Assembly (NCBI RefSeq): GCF_017873175.1
Contig: NZ_JAGGJW010000016.1
Location: forward strand, 1 to 64,000
DNA: 64,000 nucleotides
Reading direction: 5' to 3'
DNA from: Neorhizobium petrolearium
Lineage (GTDB): Bacteria; Pseudomonadota; Alphaproteobacteria; Rhizobiales; Rhizobiaceae
Part shown: positions 43,654-51,900 of the stretch, in pieces
How positions within the stretch are numbered: the first letter of the stretch is position 1
Layout of the letters: every line of letters starts with the position of its first letter
The notes under the pieces: model-generated
What the model was told of the DNA's origin: nothing
What the model saw: only the letters and a program-made list of their open reading frames with translations
The model's database searches: none
Position numbers and translations under genes: made by a program

Positions 43654-44402
43654 ACGCGGCGGTCCTCAAAGGCAAGCTTACCGGTGTCGGCACGGGGCCG
43701 GGCGATCCGGAACTGCTGACGCTGAAGGCGGCGCGTACCATCAGCGAGGCGGATGTCATCGCCTTTTTCTGCAAGAAGGGCAGCACGGGCAACGGCCGCG
43801 CCATCGTCGAAGCGCATGTCCGGCCGGGCACGCTGGAACTGCCGCTCGTTTATCCGGTAACGGTTGAGACTAACAAGGACGAGGCAGAGTATCGCGGCCC
43901 GATCGCCGAGTTCTTCGACCGCTCGGCGAATGAGATCGCCGCCTACCTTGACGCAGGCAAGAACGTAGTGGTGCTCAGCGAAGGCGATCCGCTGTTCTAC
44001 GGCTCCTACATGCACCTGCATGTGCGGCTGGCGAGCCGTTATCAGGCGGAAGTCGTGGCGGGCGTCACCGCCATGTCCGGCTGCTGGTCGATGACGGGCC
44101 TGCCGCTGGTTCAGGGCGACGACATCTTGAGCGTGCTGCCGGGCACGCTGCCCGAGGAAAAGCTGGCCGAACGCCTGGCAAACACGGACGGCGCCGTGAT
44201 CATGAAGGTCGGCCGCAACCTGCCGAAGATCCGCCGTGCGCTCGCGTCGGTTGGGAAACTGTCCGGCGCGCTCTACGTGGAACGCGGCACGATGGCGAAC
44301 GGTGCGGCCCAGAAACTGGAAGAGCGTGATGAGAGCCCGGCGCCCTATTTCTCGATCGTGCTGGTTCCCGGCTGGAAGGCGCGGCCGGGAGACGACCGAT
44401 GA
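43650..44402 (+). CDS. cobI: Precorrin-2 C20-methyltransferase
   Basis: 250 residues of the class III SAM-dependent tetrapyrrole methylase fold: GVGTGPGDPELLTLKAART at the start, VVVLSEGDPLFYGSYMHLH and a C-terminal IVLVPGW. The best start is a TTG at 43650 that overlaps the cobH stop as TTGA, with GCGAGGG before it. There is no usable ATG nearby and the family sequence begins within ten residues. A rare start may keep this enzyme below its neighbours. Confidence 0.93.
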   Translation: MNAAVLKGKLTGVGTGPGDPELLTLKAARTISEADVIAFFCKKGSTGNGRAIVEAHVRPGTLELPLVYPVTVETNKDEAEYRGPIAEFFDRSANEIAAYLDAGKNVVVLSEGDPLFYGSYMHLHVRLASRYQAEVVAGVTAMSGCWSMTGLPLVQGDDILSVLPGTLPEEKLAERLANTDGAVIMKVGRNLPKIRRALASVGKLSGALYVERGTMANGAAQKLEERDESPAPYFSIVLVPGWKARPGDDR

Positions 44403-45163
44403 GCGGTTCGCTGACAGTCGTCGGCCTTGGGCCAGGCAATCCGGATCAAATGACGCCGGAAGCTTTGGCGGCCGTGGCGGCAGCGGAGGATTTCTTCGGC
44501 TATTTTCCCTATATTGACCGACTGAACCTTCGACCGGACCAGCGGCGCCATGCATCCGACAACCGCGAGGAACTGGCGCGTGCCCGGGCCGCTTTGGAGA
44601 TGGCCGCCAATGGCGGCAAAGTCTGTGTCGTCTCCGGCGGCGATCCCGGCGTCTTCGCCATGGCGGCGGCGGTTTGCGAAGCAATCGATGAAGGCCCGGT
44701 CGAATGGCGCAGTATCGATTTTTCCGTCGTGCCGGGGGTAACGGCCATGCTGGCGGTAGCAGCCAGGGCCGGCGCGCCGCTGGGGCATGATTTCTGCGCC
44801 ATCTCGCTCTCCAATAACCTGAAGCCCTGGGAAATCATCGAGAAGAGACTGATTGCGGCAGCAGAAGCCGGTTTCGTCATGGCCTTCTACAATCCGGTCA
44901 GCAAGGCGCGGCCGCACCAGCTCGGCGACGCCTTCGCCCTGCTGCGCCGGCATTTGCCGGGTGAGGTTCCGGTGATCTTCGGCCGGGCAGCGGGTCGGCC
45001 GGACGAAGCGATCCGGATCGTGCCCCTTTCGGAGGCCGAAAGCGGCATGGCCGACATGGCGACCTGTGTGATCGTCGGGACGCCGGAAACCCGGATCATC
45101 GAGCGGGAAGGCCAGCGGCCGATCGTTTATTCGCCGCGTTCTTTCAAGGGCGCCGGGACATGA
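44399..45163 (+). CDS. cobJ: Precorrin-3B C17-methyltransferase (ring contraction)
   Basis: 254 residues. It methylates C-17 and contracts the ring to precorrin-4. Family motifs: VVGLGPGNPDQMTPEAL, VCVVSGGDPGVFAMAAAV and VMAFYNPVSKARPHQL. It overlaps the stop of cobI by four bases. Its last 37 bases are also the antisense end of cobK. Confidence 0.96.
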   Translation: MSGSLTVVGLGPGNPDQMTPEALAAVAAAEDFFGYFPYIDRLNLRPDQRRHASDNREELARARAALEMAANGGKVCVVSGGDPGVFAMAAAVCEAIDEGPVEWRSIDFSVVPGVTAMLAVAARAGAPLGHDFCAISLSNNLKPWEIIEKRLIAAAEAGFVMAFYNPVSKARPHQLGDAFALLRRHLPGEVPVIFGRAAGRPDEAIRIVPLSEAESGMADMATCVIVGTPETRIIEREGQRPIVYSPRSFKGAGT

Positions 45164-45894
45164 TCGAGCCAGGCAAGCATCTCTTCCACGGTCTCCACCG
45201 ACGGCACATCCGGCAAATCCGGACGGCGCGCGAGGATCACCTCGATACCGAGCGCACGGGCGCCGGCGATCTTGCCGTAGCTCGAAGGCCCGCCGCTGTT
45301 CTTGGCAACGATCACCTCGATGCCCTGCTCTTTCAGCAAGCGTGTCTCATCCGTTTCGGCAAACGGGCCGCGCTCCGTCAGATAGATCGCATGCGGCACA
45401 GCAAGCGGCGGTTCAACGGGATCGACGCTGCGGATGACGTAATGATGCTGCGGCGCCGCCTCAAAAGGCAGAAGTTCCTGCCGGCCGAGGGTGAGGAAGA
45501 CTTTTCTCGGGCTTTTGCCCAATGCCGTGACAGCCTCACGGACACTGGCGACTTCAATCCAACGGTCACCCTGCAGCCGGCGCCAGGGAGAACGGCGGAG
45601 CGCAATCAAAGGCACATCCGCCCGCTTCGCAGCCTCGGCCGCATTGCGGGAGATCTGCGCCGCATAGGGGTGGGTTGCATCGATCAGGATCGTGATACCC
45701 TTGTCCCGCAGATAGGCAGCCAGGCCTTCCGCACCGCCAAAACCGCCGATCCGTACCGGCACGGGCTGTTCTGCCGGAGCGCGCGTGCGACCGGCCAGCG
45801 AAAGTTCGGTCGTGAAGCGCGGATCGCCGGCGAGCTCTGCCGCCAGTTTTCTGGCCTCCGCCGTGCCGCCGAGAATGAGGATGGAGTGTTTCAC
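45127..45894 (-). CDS. cobK: Precorrin-6A reductase
   Basis: 255 residues. An NADPH-dependent reductase of precorrin-6A: ILILGGTAEARKLAAEL at the start, LIDATHPYAAQISRNAAEA, VFLTLGRQEL and VAKNSGG. The GTG at 45894 has AGGAGG at the right distance. On the other strand that ribosome site is the pair of proline codons (CCT CCT) at positions 2 and 3 of cobL, whose ATG is at 45896. The gene is antisense within the cob operon and overlaps cobJ by 37 bases, so it needs its own promoter inside the cobL coding region. Confidence 0.95.
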   Translation of the reverse strand: MKHSILILGGTAEARKLAAELAGDPRFTTELSLAGRTRAPAEQPVPVRIGGFGGAEGLAAYLRDKGITILIDATHPYAAQISRNAAEAAKRADVPLIALRRSPWRRLQGDRWIEVASVREAVTALGKSPRKVFLTLGRQELLPFEAAPQHHYVIRSVDPVEPPLAVPHAIYLTERGPFAETDETRLLKEQGIEVIVAKNSGGPSSYGKIAGARALGIEVILARRPDLPDVPSVETVEEMLAWLDHVPAPLKERGE

Positions 45895-45895
45895 T

Positions 45896-47149
45896 ATGCC
45901 TCCTGAATCAGCAGATAAAGCTTTAAACCAAAGCCGCTGGCTGTCCATCGTCGGCATCGGTGAGGACGGCGTGAAAGGTCTCGGCGAGAGTGCGCGCTCC
46001 GCAATTTCCTCCGCCTCGGTCGTCTTCGGCGGCAAGCGGCATCTGGAATTGGCCGCACCCTTGATCACCGGCGACGCCCGCACTTGGCCGACGCCGTTCG
46101 ATCCGACAATGCGCGATGTCATGGTACTGCGTGGACAGAACGTTTGTGTGCTGGCATCGGGGGATCCTTTCTTTTTCGGAGTCGGCGCCACACTTTCGCG
46201 GCAGGTTCCAGCAGAGGAATTCATCACCTATCCAGCACCCTCGTCCTTTTCGCTGGCGGCATCCCGGCTCGGCTGGCCTTTGCAGGAGATCGAAACCGTG
46301 TCGCTGCACGGCCGGCCGCTCGACCTCATCCGACCGTTTCTGCATCCCGGCCGGCGGATTATTGCACTGACGTCGGATGAAAAAGCGCCAGTGGAACTTG
46401 CCTCTCTCCTGACAGAGACGGGTTTCGGTCCATCACACCTGACAGTGCTGGAGGCTTTGGGTGGAGAGGACGAGCGCATCCGCTCTGCGGTCGCAAATGA
46501 ATTTGCATTGCTGGCTATCAATGTTCTCAATGTTGTCGCGGTCGAAGTTAAGGCAGAAGCTGGCGCACGCATTCTGCCGCGCGCCTCCGGTTTGGATGAC
46601 GCACTTTTCGAGCATGACGGGCAGATCACCAAGCGGGAAATCCGAGCCCTGACGCTTTCGGCGCTCGCCCCCCGGCGCGGCGAACTGCTTTGGGACATCG
46701 GCGCTGGTTCCGGCTCGATCGGTATAGAATGGATGTTGGCCGATCCTTCGCTGAAAGCCGTCGCGATCGAGGCCGATCCGGAACGGGCAGCACGCATCAA
46801 GCGAAATGCTTCTGCTTTCGGTGTGCCGGGGCTTAAGATTGTCGAAGGTGAAGCACCGGCCGCACTGGCCGGTCTTCCCATGCCCGATGTGATCTTCATC
46901 GGTGGCGGGGGCAGTGAGATGGGCGTGTTCGATGCGGCCATCGATGCGCTGAAACCCGGCGGGCGGCTGGCCGCCAACTCCGTGACTTTGGAAATGGAAG
47001 CGGTCCTCCTCGCCGCGCATGCCCGCCTGGGTGGCGAACTGATCCGGATCGAGATGTCGCGCGCCGCGCCGATCGGCAGCATGACCGGCTGGCGGCCGGC
47101 GATGCCGGTCACCCAATGGCGATGGACAAAACCGGGAGAACAGAGATGA
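45896..47149 (+). CDS. cobL: Precorrin-6B C5,15-methyltransferase / decarboxylase
   Basis: 417 residues, a fusion of CbiE-like (about 1-200: VGIGEDGVKGLGESAR, VLASGDPFFFGVGATL, in part) and CbiT-like methyltransferase-decarboxylase (about 220-417: WDIGAGSGSIGIEWML, in part, as the SAM site, and PDVIFIGGGG). The ATG at 45896 is one base from the divergent cobK start. Its ribosome site GGAG lies in the first codons of cobK on the opposite strand. It is coupled to cobE by an ATGA overlap. Confidence 0.95.
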   Translation: MPPESADKALNQSRWLSIVGIGEDGVKGLGESARSAISSASVVFGGKRHLELAAPLITGDARTWPTPFDPTMRDVMVLRGQNVCVLASGDPFFFGVGATLSRQVPAEEFITYPAPSSFSLAASRLGWPLQEIETVSLHGRPLDLIRPFLHPGRRIIALTSDEKAPVELASLLTETGFGPSHLTVLEALGGEDERIRSAVANEFALLAINVLNVVAVEVKAEAGARILPRASGLDDALFEHDGQITKREIRALTLSALAPRRGELLWDIGAGSGSIGIEWMLADPSLKAVAIEADPERAARIKRNASAFGVPGLKIVEGEAPAALAGLPMPDVIFIGGGGSEMGVFDAAIDALKPGGRLAANSVTLEMEAVLLAAHARLGGELIRIEMSRAAPIGSMTGWRPAMPVTQWRWTKPGEQR

Positions 47150-47532
47150 TCGTCGCGGGACTTGGCTGCCGGAAAGGCACGTCAGCGGAAGCTGTGCTTT
47201 CCGCACTGGATGCCGCCTGCATCGAGGCTGGTATTTCACGTGAATCAGTAACGGCGCTGGCTACCGGCGAAATCAAGCGGCATGAACCGGGCATTGTCGA
47301 TCTGGCGACCAAGCTTGGCCTGCCCATGCATATTCTTGACGAGCGCGCGCTGAAACAAGCCGAAAATCGAACGAAAACCGTGTCGAAACATAGCCTTGCG
47401 CAGACTGCGACACCAAGCCTTTCCGAAGCGGCAGCCCTCGCTCTCGCCGGGGAGACTTCGGAACTTATCGTGCCTCGGCTCATCGCCAATGGCGCCACGT
47501 GCGCACTTGCCCGTTCGAAGGACCATCCATGA
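47146..47532 (+). CDS. cobE: CobE, cobalamin biosynthesis protein (CbiG C-terminal homologue)
   Basis: 128 residues: MIVAGLGCRKGTSAEAVLSAL, GIVDLATKLGLPMHILDERAL and ATPSLSEAAALALAG. It corresponds to the C-terminal domain of CbiG. The exact role in the aerobic pathway is not settled, although P. denitrificans needs it. It lies between cobL and cobM with ATGA overlaps on both sides. Confidence 0.92.
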   Translation: MIVAGLGCRKGTSAEAVLSALDAACIEAGISRESVTALATGEIKRHEPGIVDLATKLGLPMHILDERALKQAENRTKTVSKHSLAQTATPSLSEAAALALAGETSELIVPRLIANGATCALARSKDHP

Positions 47533-48317
47533 CCGTGCATTTCATCGGCGCCGGCCCAGGCGCCGCCGACCTCATCACCGTTCGCGGCAAGGACATTCTC
47601 GCCCGGTCGCCGGTCTGCCTCTATGCCGGTTCGATCATGCCAAAGGAACTGCTCGACTATTGCCCGAAGGATGCGCGGATCGTCGACACAGGCTCCCTCT
47701 CGCTCGACGATATCGAGGCGGAATACGTCTCCGCCCACAAGGCGGGCAAGGACGTGGCACGGCTGCATTCCGGCGATCTCTCCGTCTGGAGCGCGATGGC
47801 CGAACAGATCCGCCGACTGGAAAAACACGGCATCGACTACACGCTGACACCCGGCGTGCCGTCATTTGCCGCGGCGGCAGCCGCGCTCAAGCGCGAACTC
47901 ACCATCCCGGAAGTAGCACAGAGCCTTGTTTTGACTCGTGTCTCCGGGCGTGCGTCGAAAATGCCGGAAGGCGAGACGTTGGCGGCTTTCGGGGCGACGG
48001 GCGCCACGCTGGCGATCCATCTCGCCATCCACGCCCTTGACCAGATCGTCGCTGAACTAATGCCGCTTTATGGACCGGATTGTCCGGTGGCAATCGTCGT
48101 GCGCGCCTCCTGGCCAGAAGAACGGATCGTTCGAGGTACGCTGGCCGACATAAAGGCGAAGCTTGCTGAAGAACCGGCAGAGCGCACGGCACTGATTTTC
48201 GTTGGCAAGGGGCTTGGCTCGACGGATTTTACCGAAAGCCAGCTTTACAACGCCGACTATGTACGCCGCTTCCGGCCCGGCTGGCCTCAGACGGACAAAG
48301 GCAGAGATTCCGAATGA
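47529..48317 (+). CDS. cobM: Precorrin-4 C11-methyltransferase
   Basis: 262 residues of the tetrapyrrole methylase fold: VHFIGAGPGAADLITVRG, ARLHSGDLSVWSAMAEQI, VTPGVPS-like LTPGVPSFAAAAAAL and LVLTRVSGRASKMPEGE. It makes precorrin-5. ATG overlaps the cobE stop. Its last 31 bases are antisense to the end of cbiD. Confidence 0.97.
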   Translation: MTVHFIGAGPGAADLITVRGKDILARSPVCLYAGSIMPKELLDYCPKDARIVDTGSLSLDDIEAEYVSAHKAGKDVARLHSGDLSVWSAMAEQIRRLEKHGIDYTLTPGVPSFAAAAAALKRELTIPEVAQSLVLTRVSGRASKMPEGETLAAFGATGATLAIHLAIHALDQIVAELMPLYGPDCPVAIVVRASWPEERIVRGTLADIKAKLAEEPAERTALIFVGKGLGSTDFTESQLYNADYVRRFRPGWPQTDKGRDSE

Positions 48318-49402
48318 TCCGACGGTGTGAATGGCGTTTGGCCCACCAACCGGCCCTCGCGATTGTAGACCAGGATTTCCAGAGCGATCTGCGGATCGCG
48401 GAGCGCCTTGGCAGCCGTTTTCCAGGCGAGAGCCGCAATATGGTCGCCAAGCGGCAGCCCGCTTCTGCCCGCGAGTGTGAAGGCTTCGGCAACCGTGTTT
48501 GCAGCCGCAATCCGCTCGACAAGCTCAGGCGCAGCGCCGGCTTCGGCCGCGACCTTGGCGAGAGCTTCGAGATCGGCAAGGCCGCGCTTGGAATGGACAT
48601 CGAGCATGCCTTGGGCGAGCTTGGTCATCTTGGCCACGCCTCCTGCAATCGTGACCTTCGGCACGGGATGATCGCGCAGGTATTTGAGCATGCCGCCAAC
48701 GAAATCGCCCATGTCGATCAGCGCAATCTCGGGAAGTGCGTGGTGCGCCTGCACGGCCTTTTCAGAGGTATTGCCGGTGGAACCCGCCACATGGGCGAGG
48801 CCCGCGGCACGGGCCACATCGATGCCACGCCAGATGGAATGGATCCAGGCCGAACAGGAAAAGGGAATGACGATCCCGGTCGTACCGAGAATCGAGATAC
48901 CTCCGAGGATGCCGAGCCGGCCGTTCAACGTCTTCTCGGCGATCTTCTCGCCGTCCGCGACAGAGATTTCCACTTCGAAATCCGTTTCGTCGCCAGCCAC
49001 CTCGGCTATCGCCTGCGCAATCATCTTTCGGGGCATGGGATTGATCGAAGGCTCACCGGGGGGCAAAGGCAGGCCCGGCCGAGTTACGACGCCGACGCCC
49101 TTGCCGGCCTTGAAGCTGATGCCGCTGCCGGCAGCACCGCGTCGCACGGTGCTCATGATGAGCGCCCCGTGAGTGACGTCCGGGTCGTCGCCGGCGTCCT
49201 TGACGATGCCGGCCTTGGCGAAACCTTCACCCGTTTCCTCCATGGCCAACGCGAAGCTCGGCCGCTGGCCACCCGGCAGCGTCACCTCCACCATGTCCGG
49301 AAATCTGCCGGAAACGAGCGCAAGGCAGGCAGCCTTGCTGGCCGCCGCCGCGCAGGTTCCCGTGGTCCAGCCACGGCGCAGGTTCTTGCCATCCGCTTCC
49401 AT
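48287..49402 (-). CDS. cbiD: CbiD-type C1-methyltransferase (cobalt-precorrin-5B C1-methyltransferase homologue)
   Basis: 371 residues. The N-terminal LRRGWTTGTCAAAASKAA, TLPGGQR and the GGISILGTTGIVIPFS stretch are CbiD signatures. CbiD methylates C-1 in the cobalt-early (anaerobic) pathway. Here it sits in an otherwise aerobic gene set with CobG and CobN, and no cobF is seen, so it may do the C-1 step in place of CobF. The ATG at 49402 (MEADGKNLRRG) fits the family better than the frame's first ATG at 49438. It is divergent from cobA (47 bases) and converges on cobM. Confidence 0.93.
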   Translation of the reverse strand: MEADGKNLRRGWTTGTCAAAASKAACLALVSGRFPDMVEVTLPGGQRPSFALAMEETGEGFAKAGIVKDAGDDPDVTHGALIMSTVRRGAAGSGISFKAGKGVGVVTRPGLPLPPGEPSINPMPRKMIAQAIAEVAGDETDFEVEISVADGEKIAEKTLNGRLGILGGISILGTTGIVIPFSCSAWIHSIWRGIDVARAAGLAHVAGSTGNTSEKAVQAHHALPEIALIDMGDFVGGMLKYLRDHPVPKVTIAGGVAKMTKLAQGMLDVHSKRGLADLEALAKVAAEAGAAPELVERIAAANTVAEAFTLAGRSGLPLGDHIAALAWKTAAKALRDPQIALEILVYNREGRLVGQTPFTPSDHSESLPLSV

Positions 49403-49449
49403 GGCCGTTTCTATAGCCCGACCGGCGAATGCCGGCAAAAGGTTTGCAT

Positions 49450-50235
49450 ATGCATCTGAATGAAAACATCGAAGCCGTCATAGAGGCGCCCGTCTTTCAG
49501 CCAGGCCATGTCTGGCTCGCAGGCGCCGGACCGGGCCATCCGCGCTACCTGACTTTGGAAGTCGCGGATGCGATCGGCAGGGCGGACGTGATCGTCCACG
49601 ACGCCCTGGTCTCCGAGGGCGTGCTGTCGCTGGCGAAAACGGCGGACCTGATCTTTGTGGGAAAACGGGGTGGCAAACCATCCGTGGCGCAGGACGACAT
49701 CACCACGAAACTGATCGAACTCGCACAGGCGGGAAAACGCGTGCTGCGGCTGAAAGGCGGCGATCCTTTCGTCTTCGGCCGTGGCGGTGAAGAGGCGGAA
49801 GCGCTTGCTCGAGAGAACATTTCGTTCCGTATCCTGCCGGGCATGACTTCGGCACTCGCGGCCCTGGCAGCGGCAAATATTCCTGCCACCATGCGCGGCA
49901 TCAGCCGCGCGATCACGCTTGCTACAGGACATGCAGCCGGCACGCCCGGCGACCTGGACTGGAAAGCGCTGGCGAAAACCGGCGAACCGATCGTCGTTTA
50001 TATGGGAGTGAGCACGATCGGTACGATCGCGCGGCTGCTGATGGAGGGCGGTTTGCCATCCGAAACGCCGGTGGCCGTGCTGATGGCCGCCACCACGCCG
50101 GAGGAACGCTCGATGACGGCGACGCTTGCAACGGTGGAAGCGGAGATCGAGCGGCAGCATTTTGCCGCACCGGCTTTGATCGTCATCGGCAGGATCGTCT
50201 CGATGCAGACAGCCCTTTCAGGTCGGAACCGATGA
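49450..50235 (+). CDS. cobA: Uroporphyrinogen-III C-methyltransferase
   Basis: 261 residues. It makes precorrin-2, the committed step. Signatures: LAGAGPGHPRYLTLEVADAI, VIVHDALVS, GKRGGKPS, RLKGGDPFVFGRGGEE and PGMTSALAALAAANIPAT. The protein is a stand-alone SUMT without the CysG siroheme domain. AAAGG precedes the ATG at 49450. cobB overlaps its end by four bases. Confidence 0.96.
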   Translation: MHLNENIEAVIEAPVFQPGHVWLAGAGPGHPRYLTLEVADAIGRADVIVHDALVSEGVLSLAKTADLIFVGKRGGKPSVAQDDITTKLIELAQAGKRVLRLKGGDPFVFGRGGEEAEALARENISFRILPGMTSALAALAAANIPATMRGISRAITLATGHAAGTPGDLDWKALAKTGEPIVVYMGVSTIGTIARLLMEGGLPSETPVAVLMAATTPEERSMTATLATVEAEIERQHFAAPALIVIGRIVSMQTALSGRNR

Positions 50236-51545
50236 CTGGCCGCGCACTCATCATCGGCGCGCCGCGCTCCGGCTCCGGCAAGACCAGCGTCACGATCGGC
50301 CTGCTGCGTGCCTTTGCCCGTCGCGGCGTGAAAGTGCGCGGCATCAAAACGGGACCGGACTATATCGATCCCGGCTTCCATGAGGCCGCAACTCATGTGC
50401 CCGGCCTCAACCTCGATAGCTGGGCCATGGCGCCGGATCTCCTCCGGTATCTCGCGCGGCAACAGGCGGATGATGCGGAACTGCTGCTGATCGAAAGCGC
50501 CATGGGCCTTTTCGACGGCATCGTCAGCGAAAAAAACCGCTCCGGCGCAGCCTCCGATCTCGCCCGTCTCTTCGGCCTGCCGGTCCTGCTGGTACTGGAC
50601 GTTTCCGGCCAGTCGCAGACTGCCGCAGCCATCGCTTACGGTTTCACGCATTACGATCCGCAGGTGAAGATCGCCGCCTGCATTCTAAACCGTGCCGGCA
50701 GCGAACGGCACAGAAAGCTCTCCGGCGATGCGATCGAGGCGATCGGCCTGCCGGTCGTCGGCACGATCCTGCGCGACCCGACATTGATCCTGCCGGAACG
50801 GCATCTCGGCCTCGTACAGGCAAGCGAACACCCTGAAATGGATGCGCATATCGAGCGGCTGGCGGATGCCATGGAAGCCTCGCTCGATCTCGATGCGATC
50901 TACGCTGCGGCAAAACCCTTCGACATTCCTCCCGGCTCGCCGGCAAAGGCTCTGCCGCCGCCCGGGCAACGCATCGCGCTGGCGCGGGATGCTGCCTTCA
51001 CCTTTCTCTATCCGCACCTCCTGCGCGGCTGGCGAGAAGCCGGCGCGGAGATCGTGCCATTCTCACCGCTGGCCGACGAGGCTCCGGCCGCCGACTGCGA
51101 TATCTGCTGGCTGCCCGGTGGCTATCCGGAGCTTCATGCCGGCAGGCTGGCAGCCGCCGAAACCTTCAAAGAAGGCCTCAAGCGCTTTGCGGAGACGAAA
51201 CCGGTTCACGGCGAATGCGGCGGCTATATGGTGCTCGGCGAGGTGCTGGAAGATGCGGACGGCGCGACCCACGCCATGACCGGTCTGCTTTCCCATCGCA
51301 CCAGTTTCGCCAAACGAAAGATGAACCTTGGCTACCGGCAGGCACGCCTGCTCGGCCCCTGCGCGATAGGTCAGAAGGGCGAGACCGTACGCGGCCACGA
51401 GTTTCACTATGCGCGGGTGATTTGCCACGGAACCGACCCGCCTCTCGCCATGATTGCAGACGGCATCGGCAGTGAAATCGGTCCGTCCGGCGGTTGGCGC
51501 GGGAATGTCACCGGCACCTTTTTCCATGCCATTGCGGGCATCTGA
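50232..51545 (+). CDS. cobB: Hydrogenobyrinic (cobyrinic) acid a,c-diamide synthase
   Basis: 437 residues. The N-terminal ATPase has IIGAPRSGSGKTSVTIGLLRA and IKTGPDYIDPGFH. The C-terminal glutamine amidotransferase has HGECGGYMVLGEVL with the nucleophile Cys, and GHEFHYAR and GTFFHAIAG near the end. It amidates side chains a and c before cobalt insertion by CobNST. It is the last cob gene of the window. No terminator is evident after it. Confidence 0.96.
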   Translation: MTGRALIIGAPRSGSGKTSVTIGLLRAFARRGVKVRGIKTGPDYIDPGFHEAATHVPGLNLDSWAMAPDLLRYLARQQADDAELLLIESAMGLFDGIVSEKNRSGAASDLARLFGLPVLLVLDVSGQSQTAAAIAYGFTHYDPQVKIAACILNRAGSERHRKLSGDAIEAIGLPVVGTILRDPTLILPERHLGLVQASEHPEMDAHIERLADAMEASLDLDAIYAAAKPFDIPPGSPAKALPPPGQRIALARDAAFTFLYPHLLRGWREAGAEIVPFSPLADEAPAADCDICWLPGGYPELHAGRLAAAETFKEGLKRFAETKPVHGECGGYMVLGEVLEDADGATHAMTGLLSHRTSFAKRKMNLGYRQARLLGPCAIGQKGETVRGHEFHYARVICHGTDPPLAMIADGIGSEIGPSGGWRGNVTGTFFHAIAGI

Positions 51546-51606
51546 GCAAAATTTCTCTGCTTGAGCAAATGTCAATTTTTCGCAACCGATAGATGGTTGC
51601 CAAAAC

Positions 51607-51642
51607 TGTCGTATCGACGGCAATTAATGTCGTATCGAAGGC
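51607..51642 (+). promoter_or_regulatory. Direct repeats with 21-base period, candidate regulator site
   Basis: TGTCGTATCGACGGCA (51607) and TGTCGTATCGAAGGCA (51628) differ at one base and repeat every 21 bases, two helical turns. This spacing suggests a dimeric regulator bound on one face of the DNA upstream of the importer genes. Confidence 0.5.
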
Positions 51643-51768
51643 ACCACCCGCGCAGTAAACGCGCCCTTAATCATCCAAAGCCTCGCAGAAGGCCTTCGAT
51701 CTAACGCAGGATAGCCCTGAGGCAAAGAGCTCAAGACATGAGCCGGGGTCTGCAGAAGAAAGGAAGAT

Positions 51769-51885
51769 ATGTCGGCGGCAACCGAACCATTTCCCAGGAT
51801 CGATAGGATGAAGCGCCAACCGTTACGGAAGAGGAAACCGTATCGCACGGTGCCTGGCATGAAAGCAGAAATCTGCATCAGATAA
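51769..51885 (+). CDS. Possible 38-residue basic leader peptide
   Basis: ATG at 51769 follows AGAAAGGAAGAT, a good ribosome site, and the frame runs to TAA at 51885, 16 bases before the binding-protein gene. The product is rich in Arg and Lys in its middle (KRQPLRKRKPYR). It could be a translated leader that controls the operon, or an incidental frame. No homologue is recognised. Confidence 0.3.
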   Translation: MSAATEPFPRIDRMKRQPLRKRKPYRTVPGMKAEICIR

Positions 51886-51900
51886 GAGAGGAACAGGGGA

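Larger units (their letters stand above)
51546..51900. other. Leader and promoter region of the peptide importer operon
   Basis: 355 bases without an established gene. It contains a pair of 21-base-spaced direct repeats at 51607-51642 and a 38-codon frame with a good ribosome site at 51769-51885 (both listed separately). I see no intrinsic terminator for cobB. Confidence 0.5.
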
